From positions 1,798,001-1,862,000 of the forward strand of contig JBBPUQ010000009.1 of NCBI GenBank assembly GCA_038501195.1: a DNA stretch of 64,000 nt, read 5' to 3'. The notes beneath the pieces are model-generated. The model was not told where the DNA came from. It worked only from the letters and a program-made list of their open reading frames with translations, and made no database searches. Source of the DNA: Nemania diffusa (lineage: Eukaryota > Ascomycota > Sordariomycetes > Xylariales > Xylariaceae). The position numbers were made by a program, and so were the translations under genes. Shown one piece after another: positions 13,886 through 24,081 of this stretch (position 1 is the stretch's first letter; every line of letters begins with the position of its first letter).

Positions 13886-14120
13886 GGTAGCAACTAGGGA
13901 TGCCGCAATGACAATAGCAATAGTAGTATTATTAATAATGGTAGAAACTACGTAGGGATGTATTGAAGAGTTGACGTGCATATTGGAGGCTAGACCTTGC
14001 GAGCTAGCTCGTTGGATAGCATTTATGGTTCAGCTAAAAAGGCCCACTTCGAGTACTTACTTACCTATTGTAGGTAGGCACTGAGGCTGAAACCCCACTC
14101 TTCATCCTCAGCCTCTATGG

Positions 14121-14153
14121 AGGTACCTAGCTAGGTACCTACCTACCTAGGTA
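14121..14153. repeat. Perfect palindromes built from AGGTAC/ACCTAG words
   Basis: Positions 14121-14140 form a perfect 20-nt palindrome (AGGTACCTAG followed by its reverse complement). A second 12-nt palindrome, CTACCTAGGTAG, follows at 14142-14153. The same words recur through 9.1-9.75 kb and 14.34-14.37 kb, so this is probably a dispersed low-complexity family rather than a regulatory site. Confidence 0.6.
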
Positions 14154-14406
14154 GTTTAGACCAATTGAAGTACAACTATAAATACAGCGCTACCAGCCTC
14201 TTGACTGATTTTACCTGAATTTATCGCAAAAAACGCTTGTGTGACTGACTTAGCGGAATCTATTACTTGAATTAATCAAGTTAGTCAACCAAGTAATCCC
14301 AGAAATGTCACAAGTTGCCAGGTACAGAGTTGTAGAAAGCAAGGTAGGTAGGTGTAGGTACCTGCGCAGGTAAATTGGTATACCTTTCATAAGGCATCTC
14401 GGAGCC

Positions 14407-14715
14407 GCTGGCAAGATCATGACGATGGGCAACACTCCAGTTGTCAACGAGAAATCATCCAGTCTTTAGGAACAAATTGACAACCTGTATGCACTTATTA
14501 CCACTCTTCAGGATGAAATGCATACCCTTCCTGCGGTGATTACCGAAGCAATGGAGAAAACAATCGGCGCAGGCGGTCTACGCTAAAGTGCACGACGCCG
14601 TCCGTGAGCGAAAGGATGGTTTTCTGATGACTGTGGTCGGTAGTAAGCTGCCAACAGGCACTGTCGATTCTTCAGAAGGGCTTCTTCAGGAAGGCGTCAG
14701 GAAGAAGTCGTCCAG
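14407..14715 (+). pseudogene. Possible retrotransposon gag fragment, broken
   Basis: Translation from about 14420 gives MTMGNTPVVNEKSSSL, a stop, then EQIDNLYALITTLQDEMHTL and PAVITEAMEKTIGAGG. This resembles the short coiled start of LTR-retrotransposon Gag proteins. The frame breaks again and is followed by a poly-A run near 14775. Homology to Gag is an impression from the coiled-coil pattern only. Confidence 0.3.
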
Positions 14716-15185
14716 GTAGGTATAGGAACAGGGTGCCACCCAGCCTACCTAGGAAAGGAAGGTTTCTTTTTTACCAAAAAAAAAAAAAAAAAAAACCAAC
14801 TAATTTTTTTTAAAGAAGAAATAGAAAAATTAATTGGGAATAATTTTTATTCAGAAAATTATTACTTTACCTTCAATTAATTTAAAAACAATTGTTTTGC
14901 CTGGATTGGGTCAGTTGATTGACAAGTAGTCGAAGTATTACTTTGCCTGTGGGTAGCGCTGATTAATGAAGCAGAGAAAAGATAAAAACGGTCACAACTT
15001 CTTTCGTTGGTCAAAACATCGCCATTTACCAATTGTTAGAAATATTGTGACGGAGGAAAAACGACGCCGTTAATACTTCTCTAGTATTAACGGTATATAT
15101 TGCACGCGACAAAAATGATACACTCATTTAACTTATATTCTAACCCAGCAACTATATGAACTTATCCAAGTGCCAACTATAATCA

Positions 15186-15500
15186 GTCCAGATGTCTCTG
15201 CCAAGAAACAATACTCAACCTCGACAAAAGAAAGAGAGACTTGCGCATTTAACACGACGACCACCAGCCTTCTAAGATATCTTGCCCGAAATACCTCTTA
15301 TTGAAAGTGCTTTAAAAAAACTAGATAGACGGAATACTGAGGACTTTTTACACATAAGATTTTTTGCTCATCTCTGCTTTTTTAACCCATTATACAATGT
15401 AGCGCCATGTAGTATCTCGACTATTGTAGCCTTATCGAAAGAGAACGGATTAAACGCTTTGTGTTACGGTCTTAACTGTAAGCTTTATAGGTGGCTGTAA
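15186..15500 (+). pseudogene. Broken open frame next to LTR-like repeats
   Basis: A frame starting MSLPRNNTQPRQKKERLAHL is closed by a stop at about 15270, and continues as DILPEIPLIESALKKLDRRN to the first LTR-like repeat. It is preceded by AT-rich sequence carrying an inverted GTTAATACT/AGTATTAAC motif (15068-15092). I do not recognise the protein. Its place beside repeats suggests a decayed mobile element. Confidence 0.3.
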
Positions 15501-15589
15501 CGGTTAAAGGTCTTACTTTGACAACGTTTTGCTTTTTTATTTTATGTTAGTTATGTTATAGTTTAGCATTACAGTTTTATTTTATAATA
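15462..15589 (+). repeat. LTR-like repeat, copy 1
   Basis: About 128 nt starting TGTTACGGTC. It matches copy 2 at 15822 along its length, mostly through transitions. Its last bases (ATAATA) correspond to ATGACA in copy 2, as expected after C-to-T mutation. Confidence 0.55.
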
Positions 15590-15821
15590 GATTGTTAAAG
15601 TAAATAAACTTATACGTTTAATTGTAAAACTAAGCGATTAATATTAATAATTTAAACAGTCATTAGAACTATAATTACCTGTTAACGCAGTATAAAACCT
15701 AAAACAATATCGAACGTACGATTTAGAAAAATAACACGTGTAGATTTTTAGTAAACAACTTATAAAGTGTACACAGTTTTACTTTATAATTTCCAACGAT
15801 TATATTTAATAGCCGGGGTAC

Positions 15822-15950
15822 TGTTACGGTTCTAATCGTAAGCTTTATAAGTAGCTGCAAATGGTTAAGGCTTTCACTTTAACAACGTTCTACTTTTATA
15901 TCCTATATTAGTTATGTTGTGGTTTAGCGTTGCAGTTCTGTTCCATGACA
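15822..15950 (+). repeat. LTR-like repeat, copy 2
   Basis: 129 nt starting TGTTACGGTT and ending CATGACA, the TG...CA pattern of an LTR. Only about 230 nt separate it from copy 1, so if these are LTRs the element is a deletion derivative. No matching 5-bp target duplication was found outside the pair. Confidence 0.5.
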
Positions 15951-18394
15951 CCCTTTATCATAAATCCCTCTAATTGGTGAAGAAAATTTTAGTTGTATCT
16001 GATGTAGCCTGTTTAACTACGATCAATGTTTTAGATGCCCTTATGTCAAGATAATATTTTATAATCCATTAATATTGCACTGTTTTCTTGCTCATTATGT
16101 CTATTAAAATTGAGCGAGGAAGAAGCTTGATTAAACTCTGTAGATTATCGATTCATTTGGGTCACTAGGATATGTCTCATTTTAGACCTTATCTATAGTT
16201 CTAGTCTTCTAGATCAAACAGTGAATAATACGCATATTTGCTTTTCAAGGCCTTAGTACTTATTTTCGAACTAGGCAAAGGGCTTTAAAACTATATTTCT
16301 TCACTCTACCGAAAGTTATTATATGGGGTGTAAGTCCTTCAAGGATTTCTTCTATAATGTTTATTTGTGAAATTCTCGTGTCGGAGTTGAGTATGTCGGT
16401 TTCTAATTCCTGTATTGCTAGTTTGCCTTAACCTGATGAAAATATATATCGTCAATACGCTCCGAATACTAGTCCTTGTGTCACAGAACAAAATCGCAAT
16501 ACTATATGCCATGCTATTACCAAAAGTAGAACGTTATAAAGGTTGGGAGTTGGCCGCTTGCAGTTACTTATATGGAACTACGATAGCTTCCAGATATTGC
16601 CATGGACTACGTATGGCTATATCATAGGGCCCTTAAATAATAGATCTTATGACGTTTAATAGGTTACGCTTGAAGCTAATCGATAGTATTGTGGGTAGTC
16701 TTCAGTGGTATTTGTAACTAGCCTACACCCTTACTTCTAAACAGAATAGATGGGATATAGCGGTACAATAGAGAACATAGACGGCCTAAAGGAGGTGTAG
16801 GCCAATAATAATACAAGCGCAAAGAAAATAATATTGACTCAATATCTCATCGTGTTAATATCTGCCTAAGCGGTAACAATAAGACCTATATTCAGCCGAC
16901 AAAAATTCACCATAATGCCGATTCCGATGGACAACTCCAGGTCTTGACCACAAGCATTTCTCCGAGTTAGTAAATTCTCAACATTGAATGGTGATTCAAG
17001 GACACCGAAGATATTGAACCAACTACAAAAGGCATTGCCTCTCTTCACACATCCCCCGGTTATACAAACGTGCCCTAAGAGTTTGATAGTCAAGCTAGAC
17101 GTAATTGTCTAATTGTTATGGAATATAATTGTAACATGTCGAGATAAGGTTATCTATTCTGTGATGTATCTTTGCATAGCTAGTCCCCATTAAGAGCAAT
17201 TTGCGGTTTCTCTCACTTCAATATTAGGGTCTACTTGTACAACAGCATTAAGGGATGGGTATCAACTAATTTTACAATACATCACAAATCTCTATAGTTT
17301 CTTCCCTAATAGGCTAAGCTTAACCGCCGATTATATAAGCAGTTATCCTGTATTTTCCAAGTGCCAAGCTGGCTCAAACAAGTAGGAGTCGGGAATCGGC
17401 AGTTTCCATTCCTAGGCCCCCCACTATCTGATATTAATACAACCCGGTAGTTGCGTAATGATAGACAGGTTTATTAGGCTATAGGTATATAATTCTTGGC
17501 TACTAGCAGCCTAGGCCAGTTTGTTGATTGTAGTTTCGGTCAAACTATGAGAGGGCCCGAGAGAAGTATATTCAACGAGTCTCAGAAACGCAGTACTAAG
17601 GCTTTTAAATGTCTTTGTGTTTATAAATTTCCAGTTCTATTTTAATGGCACAAGTAAATATCTACTGCTTTATTATACACTTTCGCGTTAGGTAATTTCC
17701 AGAGAATATGACTGACAGCTGGAAAGGCGCCTAGAATTTTGGGTAGGTCGGGTAGACGCAGTAACTGATACACCCAGAGCAGATGGATAAATCGCTAAAT
17801 TTGTATCTACCTGATTCTACCGGCCGCACACTCCACCATGTGATTGCTTTGACAAAAAAAATTCGATCAACGTAAGCCCCGCACCTGAAATAAGAGCCAA
17901 AAACCTATACCAAATACTCGGGACGTGATCAACTTTCCGTCATTTTTATAAAGAAAATAGGAGAAAGTCAGACCATGATGGTGGATTGGGTTAAGTAAAC
18001 TTCCGGCTAATGGTAGTATCAGTTTTCGAATAAGCAAATATCAGAGCACGCCACGGAGTTTATACAATTCGCTTGCTCCGAGGCAATTGAGCTCATACTA
18101 ATAGCAACTATTAGTCGCTGTATTATATAGCATCCCTGTGGAGAAACACTTACGATATAACACAACAGAGTCTTATTCTTATAGCAGTATGATACACGTA
18201 AATTTTTATTTGTGTAAAGCGTTATGTACGTAAAGCAACGTTACCTAGAAACCTAGCTCTCAGTATAAATTAGCATAGTCTACTACCTTTTTTTCACATC
18301 AGCAAAGCTTCAGGGCCTAAATCTAAGATTTTGTCTCTGGGAAATAATTCGTTCTTCGACGTTTTCCTATTTATACAGGTTTTCAAACACCGGC

Positions 18395-20793
18395 ATGTCT
18401 ATTTCGTCGATCCATATTCCATCTCTGGGCTCCCCCCATCTTGATCGAGGTGTGGGAAGCCAATCAAACAGGCTTCGTTTATCGCCTGTTAGGGGGCAAA
18501 TGAAGGAAATCAATCAATCTCTAATAGAGAACCCGTCGCTACAGCAGACGAACAGCAATCTGAAATGCAAAAACAGCCACTCCCAACCTAATGTCAAGCC
18601 GCTTGCGCTACTCCCATCCCCGCCAAAGTCGATCACCGAGCGGGCTAAGGCTGCCGTCATTATACTGAACCGGTATCGCATTGAGTACAAGAACGACTGG
18701 GATTTCCCAGAATCGATTCTACACTCGCAGGCACAGATTCAGACATCTCTAGAGCGAGAGATTCCAATTGAGCTTATAATCCCAGCATTTCCTTTTAAGT
18801 CCTCGAACCGTTCGAGGAAGGTTCTAGGCCCACTCCCGGATGAAGCCGAACGACTTTCGCTATTGCATCTTAATGGGCTCTGCTTGGCGATAAAAGATGC
18901 AACAAATTCAGACACATTTTTGACAATACTTTCCGATGGAATCACATATAATGGTAAAAACGCACCTATTTCGATTTCTTGGGAAACTACTAACGTTAAT
19001 ATTAGATATACTTGGTGTCTCAGACCAAGAGGTATGGAGATACAGCCAAGAGTTAAGACGGATGGCAGAAAAAAATAACTGTCACCATATTCGATTCTCA
19101 CGAATATGTGACCTCGTTGGCGTAGAACACGAATCCGATAACCTTAATGAAGAACTGTACCTTGCGAGAGTATCTGAATATCGTGGTCTTCTCGAGGCGA
19201 ATATACCTCGGAGCTTTGATGTCTTGGATGCTATTTCAAATGACCCTGATATTTCAAGAACATACAAGGGCTACAAAAAGTTTTTAATGAGCGAGCGTGA
19301 TAATCGCACTGGTCGCTCTCGCTCCCAAACTGAGAAGGAAAATGGTAGTATTGCCAAAGCAATGATAGTCCGGGGAAAGGTCAGTAGAAACCCAAGAATG
19401 CCTTAAGAGAATTCTAGCTAAAGTGTAGGAAGGCCTTTGCCGAGGCCATCAAAATCAAGTATCCAGACTTTGTCCGACTTTCAATCCATCCCTCAAACGA
19501 CACACACAAAGTATCTATTACAATGTTGCCCCAAGATAACGAAATCGTTATGACCCCATGGCATGGTGCCGTGGTACGAGGTGCGGATGGAAGCGTCTCA
19601 ATGTCTCATGCCATCTTAGTCCCAGCAATGACTCATGATATTATATACGTTGACGGACGCCCAAGTTACTTCCGCGAGCGAGCAGACGTTTTCAGCTGGC
19701 CTACCATGGAGGTCACATTTGAGTATCTATATCCGTGCGGCATTATGATAAGGCCAGCAAGTCCAAGCTCAGATTACTCACTATCGATGGTGGACATGCA
19801 GAGGATTCGCACGTTGGCCATCACTTGCTCTCCTATTGTTCTCAGGGGGTTCTCTAATACTAAAGATCGTCGTACATACATTGCCAGGGCACACGACCTT
19901 GGTCCGGTACTACCAGTAGGCATTCCTAGATCTTTCTTTCTCATCTTGATGAACTTTTACTGGAGCACTCTCATTACTTCTCCATAAGACCCAAAACTTA
20001 CAATAAGGATAATTTGCTAACGCCTAAATTTCTCATAGTGGGAGTCGGGCGTTATCCGAGTGCTTAAGGATGAGGTTAGCAATGATCCCCAAAGTAACAG
20101 CGGTAGGTCTTTCTCGAAGTGATTATTACACTTTAGAATTTAGCAATATTTTAAAAGCTTTCTTCAACCTCTAAACACCCTCGTATTGCCTTCTGAATGT
20201 TGATAGCTAACACGAGTCTTGTAGTGGTCTCTGCTGAAGCGATTCCTATGCATTATGATGGCATGTTCAAGATAATTACCGTTAAAGACGGAAATACTGG
20301 CAAACAAAAGCAGATTTCGCACACTCCGCACTTTCAATATTTTGTCTCGCAATCAGCAGCTCAACCAGGAGATGGCTGTTATACTCTTTTTTCATCATCC
20401 GATCTTTTCGCCCGTTACCTACCCCAAGCCTACAACATCCGTAAGCTCGAAAAGATCAAATGGACATGTCGCAGCCCCGGGTTTCAAGACCATGTAATGG
20501 AAGGTATGCCCCTAGTTGTTAGACACCCAACCCGAAACTCACCATGCATACGTTGGCACCAGCCTTGGCCAAAATGGCGAACAGCCTACGCATTTGCGGA
20601 AATTAGCATCGACAATGGATCTCAGGGCTTAATTCCACTAATCGACAGTCTACTGTTCGACCGTCGGGTATGTCTTCGCTTCTCGTGGCAGGAAGGAGAC
20701 ATATTGGTCTCTGACAACTTTGCCATGCTCCATGCCCGGACATCATTCAGCACCGATCACTCTCGGGAGCTATGGAGAATTCATACTGCATAA
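18395..20793 (+). CDS. Isocyanide synthase - TauD-type dioxygenase fusion
   Basis: This is a two-domain enzyme. The N-terminal half is of the Dit1/PvcA isocyanide synthase family, which turns an amino acid amine (often Tyr or Trp) into an isonitrile using ribulose 5-phosphate. The C-terminal half is a TauD-like Fe(II)/2-oxoglutarate dioxygenase. Five exons (18395-18953, 19006-19379, 19433-19915, 20039-20102, 20225-20793) give about 682 aa. Synthase motifs: RYRIEYKNDWDFPE, KVLGPLPDEAERLSLLHLNG, TILSDGITYND (joined across intron 1), LGVSDQEVW and RVSEYRGLLEANIP. Dioxygenase motifs: MHYDGMFK (H503, D505), MLHARTSF (H663) and ELWRIH (R678). All four splices restore frame; introns are 52, 53, 123 and 122 nt. 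The third donor (GTAGGC) is the weakest. The gene appears intact. The substrate is unknown. Confidence 0.88.
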
Positions 20794-21771
20794 CATGATA
20801 TTATTATAAGGTATGGCTTGAATAGATAATGAATCCGGGTCACTAGGTGTAGACATTTGCCTGCAAAGTCATATTGCGGTTTTTATCGCATAGTTACAAT
20901 TCTAGAGTTTGTTTGCAATCTTGACCATATTTACTAGTCATGTTGAAACGAGTGATTTATCATCGGGTTCTTTATATGGCGACGAAGAAGGTGTGAATCG
21001 GTAACGAGTAGCTATGGTTGCAGATAGACCGGCCGATTCCTAGCATCCAGTCCCTACCAGGGGTCGAAGTAAATACTTAGTAATCTCGTTGGTTATCTAG
21101 ACGCCTAAGTTCTATCATATAGATTGGGGGCTTGCAGCCATTTTATTTGTGATGACACTTGCACGTAGAGCGGATGTATCCCTGCTACCTAATAGTTCAA
21201 CACTCGGTAGGGTAACAAGATAGCTCTTTTTTCTACTCTAGAGTAGTAGTATTATAATCGTAACTTCTTATTCTAGGTTAGCACATTCTCTTCTTTCTCT
21301 CCTTCTTTTGCACGCACACTCTCTCTCGCACGTTCACGGAAGTTACGGACTATTTCAAGCGTAGATCCTAGCCTAGCACGCCCTCGATACCCTTCAGGAG
21401 GCTCTAGGATCTCTACTTCGCAAAGGCCCCCCGGCGTCAAATATACCAACCAACCAACCAACTCTCTCTTGCACGCACGCTCTTTCTCGCACGCACACTC
21501 TTGCTTTCTTTCTTTCTTTCTCCCCACCTCTACATGCCCCCCTCACCCCCATTCTATCTAGGTACTAAACTTGCTTCGATTTTCAAGACTTCTCTCCTAT
21601 GAACAGACCGGCATATCAAAAGGACTCTTTAAAAATATTGCTGGCAACAAAAATTGCACTGTTGAAAGTTTCGGCGCCTCCCACCCCTATCTTTATTATC
21701 TCGGTTACTACACATTCAAGACCTCTTTCAAAGTTCGCGGTTGCGATTATTCGCTTATTAAACAACCTATC
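20794..21771. other. Intergenic region
   Basis: No gene is supported. It contains the isocyanide synthase 3' region and a CT-rich stretch at 21,275-21,540, including CTTTC repeats. This stretch is probably promoter or 5' leader of the next gene. A single CCGGCCGA lies near 21,026, one base off the palindrome shared by the nearby biosynthetic genes. Confidence 0.5.
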
Positions 21772-22782
21772 ATGGCAAAAGTTAAGGGAATCTCAGGTCT
21801 CCAGGTCTGGATTGAAGTAGCCGGGAAACCTGTAAGGGAGATAAATGTACCAGACGATTCAAAAGATGCGCGCCAACCACCAGTACTAAAGTGCCAAACA
21901 CAAAGCCGAGGCAATAATCCCACATGTCCTCGCGAGATTAAAAGCGGTTATATCGCTCAGTATATTGAAGTCGAATCGGGGACACGTCCCTCCGTCCAAT
22001 TTGCAAAAGCGGCCGACTTCCCGTATGAAGCCGATCATATTGCGTATAGTGTGCAATTCGATGATACGACTCTGAAGATTCGGCACCAACCACCTAATTT
22101 GATTAATGATAGTTGGGAAGATAACACTGACGGCGTAGTGGTGAGCACCAAGGAGGAGCAAAAGTCGCAGCTTTTTCGCTTTGCCGACTTAACGTGTGGT
22201 AAGTGCTCACTACGCCTATGAACGCTCATCTTATTGCCACTAATTTTAAAGCAGTTGATGGCGAGTGTCGTAGTGTTAGCTACGACGAAACTAGCAGCGT
22301 GGGATCAATTCGCGTCCGTGTTTACCACATGAGAAGTCATAGGCCTGAGAAAGATGGGCACTATTATTGCGCAGTGGACAGTGGGGAAAACATCATATCA
22401 GAGACTGACATGAAGGGACGAGTTATCTCTCATTGCCTTGAGTATGTATCATTATGTGCACCACCGCATCGTACAATTAACCCTAACACCATTCACAGCG
22501 TAGAAAATGGGAAGAATATCGAAGACCCAGAGCCCGAGTACGAGAACAATTTTCTCGATGAGGAGGAACTTCCCTTCGCGGTGTTTGATTTTTATTACCG
22601 ATCTCGAGGTTCGTGGTCATTCTCTATTTTGTCCTTCGGTATTACCCCTCTCATGTCACCCTTACATGCACACTAACAAACAAAAAAAAAAACAAGCGAT
22701 TATAAAACTAGGGATTCGTACGCAGCAAGAAATTGAAGAAAAAGAAGAAAAAAATATGAGCTTGGAAAATGTCACATATTAG
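21772..22782 (+). CDS. DUF7918-type fungal protein
   Basis: A soluble fungal protein of unknown function. Three exons (21772-22198, 22252-22608, 22697-22782) give about 289 aa. The start reads MAKVKGISGLQVWIEVAGKP, followed by IAQYIEVESGTRPSVQF, LFRFADLTC, GSIRVRVYHM and PFAVFDFYYRSRAIIKLGI. That order (strand-rich N-terminal domain, conserved YRS near the C-terminus) matches the family now named DUF7918, by recall. Intron 1 (53 nt) has GTAAGT. Intron 2 (88 nt) uses a weaker GTTCGT donor but has a CTAAC branch and restores the expected LGI tail. The C-terminus is Glu/Lys-rich. An ATG at 21571 lies upstream in frame but adds sequence unlike the family. There is no evident link to metabolism. 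Confidence 0.72.
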
Positions 22783-23194
22783 AGTACGATCAAGTTTAGC
22801 AAATAAAATTGAACCAGTATAGTTAAAACAGTCACCGTGCCCGTTCATGCTCTGTCACTACTAGTCGGCCCATGGTGGCGGCGGCATGGCCATCGGCCGA
22901 TATAGTGCCTTGTGAGTCCCGGCCGAAATCGCCCCATACCCCATTATGACGGTCCGGGGGCTGAACTGGCGGCGGTCTCCAGCTAATAGCCGAAGGGCTG
23001 CATGCATACCTTGCTACTTTGTTGTTGATAAGCGAAGCTTAACAATACTTACACCATAAGCTAAAGTTTTCTAGTTGATGATTGCCATTGATATGCATGC
23101 GTAACAGCACTACTAATACTACTATTTTCAGGTTTGCATTGCAAACCTTACAGAACAACCGTTGCATATCTGATCTTCGCTATCAAGCAGCATC
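22783..23194. other. Promoter region of the dehydrogenase gene
   Basis: Contains TCGGCCGA at 22893-22900, a near copy CCGGCCGA at 22919-22926 and further GC-rich words, then an AT-rich leader before the ATG at 23195. No gene is seen. Confidence 0.55.
22893..22900. promoter_or_regulatory. Candidate cluster regulator site TCGGCCGA (SDR promoter)
   Basis: A perfect 8-nt palindrome about 295 nt upstream of the dehydrogenase ATG. It is made of facing CGG and CCG triplets, the kind of half-sites Zn2Cys6 regulators bind. The same word occurs in every other promoter of the proposed cluster. Confidence 0.5.
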
Positions 23195-24081
23195 ATGTGT
23201 TCACGAATAAGCACTATCCTAATTCTCGGCGCTGGGCGTGGTATTGGAGAGGCTCTAGTCCGTCGATTCTACCATCTGGGGAAAACGGTTATTGCTACTG
23301 GCCGCGAACATGATCGAGAAAAATTATCACAACTCTCCCGAGATCTGCCTGGCCTTGAATATCGCGTGGTATGATTAACCCACAACCGCCGACCATCACC
23401 AAGTTGCTAACAAGAACATAACTATGAAACTAGTGGGATCTAACAGATTTGGAAATTTTGAAGAACGAAGTGCAAGGTATCCTGATAGATTTCCCAAAAC
23501 TCGATTCTGTGTACATCAATGCTGGAATCCAGAACCATCACATGATATTCGCACAGCCACCCGACCAAAAGGATGTTGTCGAGGAAATGACTACCAATCT
23601 CCTTGCACCTGTCCTTATCTCACAGTACTTTGCTCAACATCTACTCAAACTGGCACAGTCGGGTACCTATACCAACATATTCCTCACGAGCTCGTCCCTG
23701 GCTTACTTTCCCGTGCCATTCTATCCGGTGTACTGCCCCACGAAAGCCGGCATTGCCGCATTCGCCAAGGTAATGCGCATGCAGTTGGAATATACAGGGT
23801 GTAAAAACATAAATGTCGTCGAGGTTGTGCCGCCGTACGTGGATACAGAGCTCAACGCGACCCACCGGCAGCAGACGGACGCATTGCAGGGGGGCACGCA
23901 GATGGCCGTTCAACCCATGCCGCTCAGTGAATATATTGATCGTTTCTTCGAGGGTTTGGAACAGACGGAGGCTGATAAGTCATTCAAGAACGAAATAGGT
24001 GTCGGCTTTGGTGCTCAAGGGGCCAAAGTTTGGAACGAGGGGTTCCAAAAACTCCTCAACGCATCCGGTATGATCGATTAA
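23195..24081 (+). CDS. Short-chain dehydrogenase/reductase
   Basis: An NAD(P)-dependent oxidoreductase of the classical SDR fold. Exons 23195-23368 and 23434-24081 give 273 aa. The 65-nt intron has a GTATGA donor, GCTAAC branch and TAG acceptor, and joins EYRV to WDLTDLEI. The cofactor motif is ILGAGRGIGEA (residues about 10-20). NAG occurs in VYINAGIQ. The catalytic pair is Tyr158 and Lys162 in VYCPTKAG, with Ser in LTSSSLAYF. No signal peptide is seen. The promoter carries TCGGCCGA, which links the gene to the polyketide cluster to the right and to the P450/FAD-oxidase pair. A tailoring reduction or alcohol oxidation is likely; the substrate is unknown. Confidence 0.88.

Larger units (their letters stand above)
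13982..18394. other. Intergenic region with transposon debris
   Basis: No intact gene. It becomes AT-rich after about 14.75 kb and contains a gag-like fragment near 14.4-14.7 kb, a broken reading frame at 15.19-15.50 kb and two LTR-like repeats at 15.46 and 15.82 kb. From 16 to 18.3 kb I see only short unrelated frames. The last few hundred bases should hold the promoter of the isocyanide synthase gene. Confidence 0.5.

Noticed and set aside
18936..19406. Separate gene or frameshift evidence in the isocyanide synthase locus
   Set aside because: The change of frame is explained by a 52-nt intron with good borders; this frame is exon 2 of the same gene.
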